A stretch of DNA of 22,981 nt from Sulfidibacterium sp964473895 (GTDB lineage Bacteria > Bacteroidota > Bacteroidia > Bacteroidales > F082). A program made the position numbers and the translations under genes. Below are positions 14,752-21,699 of this stretch, one piece after another (position 1 is the stretch's first letter; each line of letters starts with the position of its first letter). Location of the stretch: NCBI GenBank assembly GCA_964473895.1, contig CAYYRE010000032.1:1-22981 (forward strand). Reading direction: 5' to 3'. The notes beneath the pieces are model-generated. The model saw only the letters and a list, made by a program, of their open reading frames with translations. It made no database searches and had not been told where the DNA came from.

Positions 14752-15558
14752 ATGGCCATTATTACATTCACCAGCGATTGGGGCGATACCGACTATTACG
14801 CGGCAGCGGTGAAAGGACGCATTTTGCAGGAACTTCCCGGTGCAGTTCTCGTTGACATTACCCACAAGATTCCCCGGTTCAACACCCGGGAAGCCGCTTA
14901 TGTTTTGCGCCATGCTTATCGCCATTTCCCGCAAGGTTCCATTCATATCATCGGTGTGAATACCGAAGAAAGTCTTGATGAACCCCATCTTGTCGTGCAA
15001 TATGATGGGCATTATTTTATCGGTGCCGATAACGGTGTTTTTTCTCTTATTTTTGAAAAAGACCGGAAACCGGATAAAATTTTTACCCTTGACATATTGC
15101 AAGACAGTGACAAATATACTTTTTCAGGATTATTCCGGTTTGCCAAAGCGGCTGTTCTGCTGGCCCGCGGCGAAGCCATCGAAACCTTCGGCGAAGCCAT
15201 GCCTTCGATAAACCAAAAACTGGATTACGAACCTTCTTATAATGCTTCTGGTATCCGTGGAATGATCATTCATATTGATCCTTATCGCAATGCCATCACC
15301 AATATCTCGCGACAACTTTTCGACCGTGTTGTAGGCAAAAAGCCTTTTGTTGTCCGGTTTAAAGATTATGACTGTGAGCACATAGGCGATTGTTATGCCG
15401 ATGCGGGAGGCGAAGCCAACCTGGTTTGTCTTTTCGGAAGCCACGATCTGCTGGAAATCGCTTTAATGAATGCTCCTGCTTCCTCGTTGATGGGACTTGA
15501 AATCAACGATCCTGTTTTTATTGAAATTGTACCCGAAGAGAAATGGGTAATGCGTTAA
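14752..15558 (+). CDS. DUF62 family protein (SAM hydroxide adenosyltransferase / halogenase fold)
   Basis: The 268-residue protein matches the SAM-hydrolase, chlorinase and fluorinase superfamily. It opens with ITFTSDWGDTDYYAAAVKG, continues with VDITHKIPRFNTREAAYVL, and has the YFIGADNGVFSLI core at 88-100 and a C-terminal domain with LVCLFGSHDLLEIALMNAPAS. Characterised members split SAM to adenosine and methionine using an Asp-Arg-His triad. Here the segment normally reading VDPGVGTxRR is VNTEESLDEP (Asn70, no Arg), and the normal TFHGRD-type His position is Ser125 in TFSGLF. The usual chemistry may therefore be changed; this alignment is by eye. The gene diverges from phoH and ends with tandem stops TAATAA. 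It converges on the PAP2 gene across a 16-bp inverted repeat. Confidence 0.88.
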   Translation: MAIITFTSDWGDTDYYAAAVKGRILQELPGAVLVDITHKIPRFNTREAAYVLRHAYRHFPQGSIHIIGVNTEESLDEPHLVVQYDGHYFIGADNGVFSLIFEKDRKPDKIFTLDILQDSDKYTFSGLFRFAKAAVLLARGEAIETFGEAMPSINQKLDYEPSYNASGIRGMIIHIDPYRNAITNISRQLFDRVVGKKPFVVRFKDYDCEHIGDCYADAGGEANLVCLFGSHDLLEIALMNAPASSLMGLEINDPVFIEIVPEEKWVMR

Positions 15559-15560
15559 TA

Positions 15561-15660
15561 AAGTTGTTTAAAGTTTCCCTAAAATATTGTTTATAATGTA
15601 TTTATTTGCTGATTGATCAGGTTCTTAGCAAATTTTCGTTTTGTAAACTTTAAACAACTT
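15561..15660. repeat. Perfect 16-bp inverted repeat flanking a 68-bp spacer
   Basis: AAGTTGTTTAAAGTTT (15561-15576) is exactly reverse-complemented at 15645-15660. The element fills the space between the convergent stops at 15558 and 15674. It has no GC-rich stem and no T tract directly after either arm, so it is not a typical terminator. I see no obvious target-site duplication. The AT-rich spacer contains only a weak CTGA-TTGA-TCAG dyad. A small non-autonomous element or an RNA stem protecting both 3' ends are possible readings. Confidence 0.75.
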
Positions 15661-15673
15661 CAATGTTTAAAAT

Positions 15674-16255
15674 TCAACGTGTGATTTGTTTTCTCAAAAT
15701 ATAGGACTCCGTTTGGGTATAAATCCAAAAGAAAAAAGTTCCGAGCACCATTCCCAGCAAAGCCCCTCCAATGACATCTCCGGGATAATGCACTCCGAGA
15801 TATACCCGGCTGTAAATAACCAACAAAGCCCAGGTCCACATGAGCCATTTAACATAGGGGCGGGTGGTCCGGAAAAAGGCATTGACAAACGCCAGAACAG
15901 CAAAACTGTTGGCGGCATGAGACGAAACAAACCCGTATTGGCCGCCACAATATTTTACCATGTGCAATAAACCCTCAAGCGAAGGTTCGTGACAGGGCCG
16001 CAAACGCATAAAAACATTTTTAAAAGCATGAACCGAGAGCTGGTCGGATGCGGTGATGGTCAGGGCAATAAAAACCAGCGTTAAAAAGCCAACCCACTTT
16101 TTTTCTTTAAAAATCCAGTAAAGCAACAAAGCATAAAACGGTGCCCAGAAAAATTTTCCGCTGAAATCCAGCATTAAAGTGTCCAGGAAAGGGGCATGGT
16201 GGCCATTAATGAACAACAAAACGGCCACATCGATGTGTTGTAAAAACTGAAGCAT
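15674..16255 (-). CDS. PAP2 superfamily integral membrane phosphatase
   Basis: The 193-residue protein has about five to six hydrophobic segments and the three PAP2 phosphatase motifs: KNVFMRLRP at 79-87 (Lys79, Arg86, Pro87), VSSHAANSF with His113, and SRVYLGVHYPGD at 149-160 (Arg150, His156, Asp160). The family dephosphorylates lipid phosphates at the membrane, such as undecaprenyl pyrophosphate, phosphatidylglycerol phosphate or lipid A 1-phosphate. The substrate cannot be assigned from sequence. The second motif reads SSH in place of the common SGH, which also occurs in active members. It starts 8 nt after the stop of the TonB-C-like gene, so the two are probably one transcript. Confidence 0.92.
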   Translation of the reverse strand: MLQFLQHIDVAVLLFINGHHAPFLDTLMLDFSGKFFWAPFYALLLYWIFKEKKWVGFLTLVFIALTITASDQLSVHAFKNVFMRLRPCHEPSLEGLLHMVKYCGGQYGFVSSHAANSFAVLAFVNAFFRTTRPYVKWLMWTWALLVIYSRVYLGVHYPGDVIGGALLGMVLGTFFFWIYTQTESYILRKQITR

Positions 16256-16263
16256 GAGCCGGG

Positions 16264-16911
16264 CTATTTCTTTTTCTTTTTTTTCTTTTTCCCCGACAAT
16301 TCCATGGCCTGTTTCATCAGACTGTAATATTCGTCGTTAAACGGGTTTCTTTTGATGAGTGTTTCAAGATAAGTCTGGGCTTTTCTCCCCTTTTTCTTGG
16401 CAAGGGCCTCTTTGGCTTTTTTCAGGTAGTAGTTATCACCGTTGCACACATAACCCGGATTTTTCCCCACAAGCGTAATGACCGGGTCCAGCGTATCGGT
16501 TACGGTACCCTGCATGGTAAATTGTATAGGTACCGAAAAACGGGTGTATTTATTGTCATGGCATTTGTTCCAATGACCTTTGGTGGATTCCATAAACTTT
16601 TGCAGTTCCTGATCCAGGCCATAATGCAAAGGGTTTTTAAACTTGACGTTACGTAAAGTGCCATCGCAATCCACCTGGAAAGACAAAATAACGATACCGA
16701 TAACGCAATTTTGGCGGGCCATGTCGGTATATTTTACGGTTTGCAAAAACATCCGTTCGAAAGTATAAAACCCGCCCCTGAACCTGTAATCCAGCAGGTC
16801 ATGGGTTTGCTTATTCCGGGTAATAGCCACATTGGCCGGCTCTTGTGCTTTGATATTTCCGGCTGCAGCCAATACAAAAACCAAAAACAATCCAATCACT
16901 TTTTTCTGCAT
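16264..16911 (-). CDS. Secreted TonB C-terminal-like domain protein with poly-lysine tail
   Basis: The 215-residue product has a signal peptide (MQKKVIGLFLVFVLAAAGNIKA, probable cleavage after Ala22). A region of about 55-133 resembles the TonB C-terminal domain: GIVILSFQVDCDGTLRNVKF, then a helix, then FSVPIQFTM. After a short linker, residues 160-204 look helical (KKAKEALAKKKGRKAQTYLETLIKRNP), possibly one tetratricopeptide-like hairpin. The protein ends in eight lysines coded by mixed AAA/AAG codons. There is no membrane anchor after the signal, so it is not a standard energy transducer. Four cysteines (69, 82, 117 and one in GYVCNGD) could form disulfides. The gene precedes the PAP2 phosphatase gene by 8 nt. 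Its role is unknown. Confidence 0.75.
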   Translation of the reverse strand: MQKKVIGLFLVFVLAAAGNIKAQEPANVAITRNKQTHDLLDYRFRGGFYTFERMFLQTVKYTDMARQNCVIGIVILSFQVDCDGTLRNVKFKNPLHYGLDQELQKFMESTKGHWNKCHDNKYTRFSVPIQFTMQGTVTDTLDPVITLVGKNPGYVCNGDNYYLKKAKEALAKKKGRKAQTYLETLIKRNPFNDEYYSLMKQAMELSGKKKKKKKK

Positions 16912-16935
16912 AACCTTTATTTTTTAATGAACGGG

Positions 16936-16943
16936 TAAAAGTA
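16936..16943 (-). promoter_or_regulatory. Weak -7-like box upstream of the TonB-C-like gene
   Basis: The minus strand reads TACTTTTA, one mismatch from TAnnTTTG (final A for G), 24 nt before the start codon at 16911. It lies between the upstream terminator and the gene, where a promoter is expected. Confidence 0.25.
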
Positions 16944-16970
16944 AGGAAAATATCACGAGATGACATAGCG

Positions 16971-17006
16971 AAAAACGGCAGTTGCCAGCGAAATAGCAAC
17001 TGCCGT
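16971..17006 (-). terminator. Intrinsic terminator of the 17030-17920 gene
   Basis: ACGGCAGTTGC (16975-16985) is the perfect reverse complement of GCAACTGCCGT (16996-17006), an 11-bp stem with a 10-nt loop. Read on the minus strand the stem is followed by TTTTT. It begins 23 nt after the stop codon at 17030, so it would end that transcript before the next gene at 16911. Confidence 0.85.
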
Positions 17007-17029
17007 AAAATCAATAGAAGCGAAAAAAA

Positions 17030-17920
17030 TTACTTTGATGTTAGCTTTTCGAGAGTGTCTTCAATATTTCCCGGTGTTTTAATGATTTTCATAAAAGTAC
17101 CCATCCCCAGCTCAGGCCAAAACAAAGCAATACGGTATTTTCCGGCAAGAGCGGTTGCTTTGTTTCCCTGAAGGATAATTTCGTAAGGCAGTGCAGCCAA
17201 ATGACTTACCCCGATGACGGGCAGATAATCGGCTTCCCCTGTTTCGGGATCCAGCATGGCCACGCCGAAAACAGCAACTTTTTTTTCGGGAAAGACCAGT
17301 TGATACACTTTACGAGTGTGCCCTTTTCCTGCGCTCAGGTTGGCGGAAATGGTTTGCAGCCCTTCTTCAAAAGAGTCGAATTCGGCCAATTCGTCCGGAT
17401 CGTCAAAGTAAGGCATCATCATTTTGTAGTGATAATGACCGAGCCGGTCGCGCGCTACTTTTCCACCGAATGGGGTCGGTTGCCCCAAGGTGGAAAAAAG
17501 GGAAACAACTTTTTCCGAAGCTTTTTTCAACAACTCTTCCTCTCCGTTCAGCTGTTGGCCCCAATAAGCAATAAATTGATACGCTGGGTTCAGAATACTG
17601 AGTGTTGTTTTCCCCTGTGTACGAATGAATCCGGCTCTTAAAACAGCTCCCAAAGCCCCTCTGTCGGGAAATTGTAAACTCAGCTGTTTTAAATGGTTAC
17701 TTGTAAAACAAACAACCAACAAAGTGTCTTGATTTGCAGGGTGATAACGGCCTATAACCGTGTACCCTGCCTGCGAAAGAAGGCTGTCGACTTCTGCACT
17801 CAGCCGGGGGATGGTTTTGTTAAATTGGCCAATCTCGAAAAACGGTTGTATTTCCTGGGCCGAAACAGTAAGACCCGAAAGAAAAAAAATCAGCATAAAG
17901 AAACGCAAGGCATTTTTCAT
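17030..17920 (-). CDS. Secreted hypothetical protein (296 aa)
   Basis: The product begins MKNALRFFMLIFFLSGLTVSA-QE, a clear signal peptide with probable cleavage after Ala21 and no lipobox Cys, so it should be periplasmic. Residues about 35-130 (LLSQAGYTVIGRYHPANQDT, VVCFTSNHLKQLSLQFPDRGALGAVLRAGF, then a STLSILNPAYQ-type strand) vaguely resemble the DUF302 fold. That resemblance is weak and is not used as a function call. The second half has YHYKMMMPYFDDPDELAEFDSFEEG, LGVAMLDPETGE-type strands and ALAGKYRIALFWPELGMGTFMKI. A conserved substrate site is not evident. The gene is monocistronic: a TATTTTTG box lies upstream and a good terminator downstream. Confidence 0.8.
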   Translation of the reverse strand: MKNALRFFMLIFFLSGLTVSAQEIQPFFEIGQFNKTIPRLSAEVDSLLSQAGYTVIGRYHPANQDTLLVVCFTSNHLKQLSLQFPDRGALGAVLRAGFIRTQGKTTLSILNPAYQFIAYWGQQLNGEEELLKKASEKVVSLFSTLGQPTPFGGKVARDRLGHYHYKMMMPYFDDPDELAEFDSFEEGLQTISANLSAGKGHTRKVYQLVFPEKKVAVFGVAMLDPETGEADYLPVIGVSHLAALPYEIILQGNKATALAGKYRIALFWPELGMGTFMKIIKTPGNIEDTLEKLTSK

Positions 17921-17955
17921 AAACAGGATGTTATTTTGATTTATAAAATACGGGT

Positions 17956-17986
17956 CAAAAATATGATAATTGTTAAAATACTCACA
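17956..17986 (-). promoter_or_regulatory. Promoter of the 17030-17920 gene
   Basis: On the minus strand the -7 box TATTTTTG (17963-17956) matches TAnnTTTG exactly. TGTG (17986-17983) is a 3-of-4 match to the -33 TTTG at 19-bp spacing. The start codon is 35 nt downstream of the -7 box. Confidence 0.5.
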
Positions 17987-18121
17987 GTATTTGTGAAATT
18001 TATAACGGTTACAAATAGTATTACTGTTTTTTCCAATGGTGATATGCCCGGTTTAAAAAATTCCGGTCTACTGCTGATGTGTTAAAATAAATGAACCACG
18101 CATGACCGGCCATCCTGGCAC

Positions 18122-18167
18122 ACCTGCCCGAATGTACCCTTCACTACGGGCAGGTCTGTCTGCCTGC
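18122..18167. repeat. Hairpin-forming GC-rich repeat-like sequence at the assembly gap
   Basis: ACCTGCCCG (18122-18130) is the reverse complement of CGGGCAGGT (18147-18155), a 9-bp stem with a 16-nt loop. GCAGG (18150-18154) can alternatively pair with CCTGC (18163-18167). It stands out as GC-rich in an AT-rich gap and ends 10 bases from the Ns, which fits a multi-copy element that broke the assembly. Confidence 0.55.
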
Positions 18168-18176
18168 ATTAGCCAG

Positions 18177-18276
18177 NNNNNNNNNNNNNNNNNNNNNNNN
18201 NNNNNNNNNNNNNNNNNNNNNNNNNNNNNNNNNNNNNNNNNNNNNNNNNNNNNNNNNNNNNNNNNNNNNNNNNNNN
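18177..18276. other. Assembly gap (100 Ns)
   Basis: Exactly 100 unknown bases is the usual placeholder for a scaffold gap of unknown length. The real distance and content between 18176 and 18277 are unknown. Confidence 0.98.
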
Positions 18277-18403
18277 AAGTAAAGCTATCGCTAAAGTCGG
18301 TATTCTATATTCAAATCCGAAAATCGAATATAGCTTGTAATATGGTGAACTGTAACCGTTTATCTCTATTTTTAAAATATTAACGCAACGCCGGTAATTC
18401 CGC

Positions 18404-19666
18404 TTAATAAAGTACATTCATACGGTTGGCATCTTGTTTGATAAAGATAAAAAGCAGGATGGTAAACGACCACAAAGAGGATCCGCCGTAGCTAAAAAAC
18501 GGCAAGGGAATGCCAACCACCGGAAAAAGGCCGATGGTCATGGCCAGGTTAACGGTAAAATGAAAAAACAAAATGGAGGCCACACCGTAACCGTAAACAC
18601 GGCTAAAAGTTGATCGTTGCCTTTCGGCCAACGTAATGATACGGATGAGTAGTCCTACAAACAGTCCAATAAGCAATGCCGACCCTAAAAATCCCCGTTC
18701 TTCCCCCACGGTACAAAAAATAAAATCGGTGCTTTGTTCGGGAACAAAATGATTGTGTGTCAGCATACCTTTCAGATAGCCTTTTCCTGTAAGTCCGCCC
18801 GAACCAATGGCAATTTTTGCCTGGTTCACATTATACCCTGCACCGTGCGGGTCTTCTTTCATCCCAAGCATAACCTGTATCCGGATACGCTGGTGAGGTT
18901 CCAAAACATGCTGAAAGGCATAATCTACCAGCGAAACAAAAGCAATTGAAAACAAAACCCCCGCGAGCCACAATTTCCATTGTCTTCGGAAACCTTTAAA
19001 AATAGCCAATAGCAACAATGCGACACCGAAGACTCCCAAGCCAACATACAATTCGCCAAATTTAATGGTAACGATAAACAATGTTCCCAAGAAGATTCCT
19101 AACGCCAATATCCATCCCGGAAGACCTTCCCTGTACAGCACAAGAATGAAGGAAACATAAACCAGTGCCGATCCGGTATCGTTTTGCAATAAAATCAACA
19201 GGGCGGGAAAAAAGATGATGGTGGCGGCCACAATACGAGTTTTGAACAGACGCATGTCGGTTTGCAGCTTACTCAAATATTTGGCCAGGGCCAGTGCGGT
19301 GGCAAATTTGGCAAACTCGGCCGGTTGCAGTGCAAAACCCCCGATTTGAAACCATGAACGGGAACCAGCCACGGTTTTTCCGAACAAAAGGACGCCAATC
19401 AAACTGAGAAGAACCAGGAAATAAAAAACATAGGCAAAAGAGGAAAAGAATTTGGCATCGATAACCAAAATAATAAATGCAAGAAACAGGGCCATCGCAA
19501 TCCACAACAATTGTTTCCCATAGCGTTCCGAAAAATCAAAAATACTGTGATGGGTTCCTGTTTCCGAAGCTGAGTAGATACTCATCCAGCCGTATGCCAC
19601 AAGAGCGAGATAGAGCAGCACGGTGATCCAGTCAATTTTACCCCAGAAATTTTCCCGTTTTCTCAT
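18404..19666 (-). CDS. mrdB: Rod-shape-determining glycosyltransferase RodA (SEDS family)
   Basis: From the ATG at 19666 the product has 420 residues. The frame extends to 19792, but that part overlaps PBP2 and gives a non-homologous leader. The protein is a polytopic SEDS peptidoglycan polymerase that uses lipid II at the inner membrane for lateral-wall synthesis. Family landmarks: SRSWFQIG at 102-109, LQPAEFAKF at 113-121, HGAGYNVNQAKIAIGSGGLTGKGYLKG at about 274-300, VPEQSTDFIF with the conserved Asp314, and GIPLPFFSYGGSS at 385-397. The usual LPEQHTDFIF reads VPEQSTDFIF here. The start overlaps the PBP2 stop by 4 nt (ATGA), so the partner enzymes are translationally coupled. It ends 127 bp from the assembly gap and appears complete. 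Confidence 0.96.
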   Translation of the reverse strand: MRKRENFWGKIDWITVLLYLALVAYGWMSIYSASETGTHHSIFDFSERYGKQLLWIAMALFLAFIILVIDAKFFSSFAYVFYFLVLLSLIGVLLFGKTVAGSRSWFQIGGFALQPAEFAKFATALALAKYLSKLQTDMRLFKTRIVAATIIFFPALLILLQNDTGSALVYVSFILVLYREGLPGWILALGIFLGTLFIVTIKFGELYVGLGVFGVALLLLAIFKGFRRQWKLWLAGVLFSIAFVSLVDYAFQHVLEPHQRIRIQVMLGMKEDPHGAGYNVNQAKIAIGSGGLTGKGYLKGMLTHNHFVPEQSTDFIFCTVGEERGFLGSALLIGLFVGLLIRIITLAERQRSTFSRVYGYGVASILFFHFTVNLAMTIGLFPVVGIPLPFFSYGGSSLWSFTILLFIFIKQDANRMNVLY

Positions 19667-21498
19667 GGTTTCTTTCCCTTTTTCGTGTTGTGAATCAAGT
19701 CGCCCTCCACGATTCTTCTTTCCAGCCGGGGACGGTGGGTTTTTCCGCGCAGGTAATGCTCCATCATAAGGCTGGCAATGGGAGCGGCCCACGTAGAACC
19801 GAAACCGGCATTTTCAACCACAACGGCAATGGCAATTTTCGGATGTTCCACCGGAGCAAAAGCCATAAATATGGAATGGTCTTTCCCGTGCGGGTTTTGT
19901 ACCGTTCCGGTTTTACCTGCCTGGGGAATACTGTCCATTTGATAAAACCGTGCCGTTCCTTCCGGGCCCGAAAAAACTTCTTCCATGGCTTTCTTAGCCA
20001 CACGAAAATAGACCGGGTTGATGGCCACATAATTCCGTTGGGTATATTTTTGCGACAGGGTATCTATGCCCGACATCCCGATCAGAAAATGGGGCTTTAC
20101 ATAAAATCCGCTGTTGGCAATGATGGCGGCAAGATTGGCCAGCTGTACCGGCGTAACGAGAATCTCTCCCTGGCCGATACTCAACGAACGAACGGTCAGT
20201 GCGTTCCAGCTTCCGCGATAAACTTTGTTGTAATAGGCCCTTGTGGGAATGTTCCCCGGTTTTTCAAAAGGAATGTCCGTTTTGAAACGATGGCCGAAGC
20301 CGAAACTGATCACCTTTTTGTACCAGGCATCGTAGGCATCATGTACGTTGGCGTAATGGGGATTGTCGAGTATGGCACGGAATGTTTTCCAAAAATAGGA
20401 ATTACACGAAAGCTCGATGGCCAGTTTCATATTCAGCGGTGATACATGATTGTGTGAACAGGCAATGGGTTTGGAAGCTGTCCCTTGGCAGGTGAACATG
20501 GTATTGGGGGTTACCACATGTTCCTGTAATCCTATGAGTGCCTGAACCAGTTTAAACGTCGATCCGGGCGGATAGGTTCCCGAAGAAGCCCGGTTCATTA
20601 ACGGTTTTAATGTATCATGCAGTAGTTTTACATAATTTTCCGAACGTTTTCGTCCCACAAGCAAGTTGGGATCGTACTCCGGACTACTGATAAATGCCAG
20701 TATTTCACCTGTTTCAGGTACAAGAGCCACAATGCTGCCCTTTTTGTTTTGCATGAGTTTTTGCCCGTAAGCCTGCAGGTCTTTGTCAAGGCTCAACGTC
20801 AGATCGGCACCCGGAACAGCCAGGGTGTCGAATTTTCCGTTTTGAAAACTGCCGGTCACGTTATTATGTACATCCACTTCTACCAGCCGCGATCCCTTCC
20901 GCCCCCGCAGTTCTTTTTCGTAAAACCATTCAATGCCTGCCTTTCCAATGTAATCGCCCTGGTGATAATAAGGGTCCCGGCGGATGTCACGCGGACTCAC
21001 CTCCCCCACACTGCCCAGCACATGGGCGGCTATGGGCTGTGGATAATGACGCAATGTTCTCGTTTGAAAATAAAATCCGGGAAATTCATACATCACCTCT
21101 TCGATGGGCCCTTTTTCTTTTTTCGAAAGCTGTTTTAAAAAAACCGATGGTTTATAATAAGAGTAACGGCGCGCTTTCCGGAGCTGTTGGATAAAAAACT
21201 TTTTATCAATTTGCAATAGCCGGCAAAACTTTAAAGTATCCATTTTTTTTACTTGCCGCGGGATAACCATCAGATCGTACACGGCATCGTTGTACACCAA
21301 CAACCGGTGATGGCGGTCGAAAATACGTCCCCGTGCCGGGTATTCCACCACTCGGCGCAATGCAATGTCGCGGGCTGAAAGCCGGTACTGATCCGTAAAA
21401 ACCTGTAAGTAAAAAAGACGCACAAGAAAAACCAGACCGATAAATATGAAACCGGCCATGATAATATATTTCCGCGTTGAATAATCCTTTCTATACAT
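19663..21498 (-). CDS. mrdA: Penicillin-binding protein 2 (peptidoglycan transpeptidase)
   Basis: The product has 611 residues from the ATG at 21498 (MYRKDYSTRKY); an in-frame ATG at 21513 would add MCAGF. A short cytoplasmic tail and one membrane anchor (about 13-31) precede the PBP dimerisation region, which has ARGRIFDRHHRLL and GKAGIEWFYEKELRG. The transpeptidase domain has the three active-site motifs: STFK with nucleophile Ser313, SCN at 364-366 and KTG at 529-531. It cross-links peptidoglycan made by RodA in the elongation complex on the outer face of the inner membrane. The gene is followed by rodA with a 4-nt overlap and is divergent from glyA. No mreBCD genes are visible upstream, where they often sit. 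Confidence 0.96.
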   Translation of the reverse strand: MYRKDYSTRKYIIMAGFIFIGLVFLVRLFYLQVFTDQYRLSARDIALRRVVEYPARGRIFDRHHRLLVYNDAVYDLMVIPRQVKKMDTLKFCRLLQIDKKFFIQQLRKARRYSYYKPSVFLKQLSKKEKGPIEEVMYEFPGFYFQTRTLRHYPQPIAAHVLGSVGEVSPRDIRRDPYYHQGDYIGKAGIEWFYEKELRGRKGSRLVEVDVHNNVTGSFQNGKFDTLAVPGADLTLSLDKDLQAYGQKLMQNKKGSIVALVPETGEILAFISSPEYDPNLLVGRKRSENYVKLLHDTLKPLMNRASSGTYPPGSTFKLVQALIGLQEHVVTPNTMFTCQGTASKPIACSHNHVSPLNMKLAIELSCNSYFWKTFRAILDNPHYANVHDAYDAWYKKVISFGFGHRFKTDIPFEKPGNIPTRAYYNKVYRGSWNALTVRSLSIGQGEILVTPVQLANLAAIIANSGFYVKPHFLIGMSGIDTLSQKYTQRNYVAINPVYFRVAKKAMEEVFSGPEGTARFYQMDSIPQAGKTGTVQNPHGKDHSIFMAFAPVEHPKIAIAVVVENAGFGSTWAAPIASLMMEHYLRGKTHRPRLERRIVEGDLIHNTKKGKKP

Positions 21499-21532
21499 GA
21501 AACCCGCACACAATTGTCATGAAAACCCAACG

Positions 21533-21540
21533 CAAAGGTA
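21533..21540 (-). promoter_or_regulatory. -7 promoter box for mrdA-mrdB
   Basis: The minus strand reads TACCTTTG, an exact TAnnTTTG match, ending 34 nt before the chosen start at 21498 (19 nt before the alternative at 21513). No clear -33 TTTG is seen. Confidence 0.4.
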
Positions 21541-21653
21541 GGGCAAAAACGAGGCGAATCGACGTTTTTCCATCCGGCGAAACAAATATTTTTCCGGATC
21601 GCCCATGTGTTGAAATACGCAAAACACGTACAAGCCCGTTCTTCTCTTTTTCG

Positions 21654-21661
21654 TAATTTTG
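21654..21661 (+). promoter_or_regulatory. -7 promoter box for glyA
   Basis: TAATTTTG matches TAnnTTTG exactly and ends 38 nt before the glyA start codon. It is divergent from the mrdA box 114 bp away. No clear -33 TTTG is seen. Confidence 0.5.
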
Positions 21662-21699
21662 TCCTCCAACAGGATTCTGAAAATTAAAAACTTATTGTC

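Larger units (their letters stand above)
17921..18403. other. 483-bp intergenic region containing an assembly gap
   Basis: The region between the starts and stops of two minus-strand genes holds the promoter at 17956-17986, a GC-rich hairpin segment (about 18093-18176), 100 Ns (18177-18276), and a final AT-rich stretch with the dyad CTATATTC (18305-18312) / GAATATAG (18326-18333). No gene is supported. Frames drawn through the Ns are artefacts. Any gene hidden in the true gap cannot be seen. Confidence 0.6.

Noticed and set aside
18102..18383. Open frames drawn through the run of Ns on both strands
   Set aside because: They exist only because unknown bases are read as open codons.
19667..19792. 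Extended N-terminus of rodA
   Set aside because: The added 42 residues are the out-of-frame reading of the PBP2 C-terminus; the ATG at 19666 gives the expected ATGA overlap.
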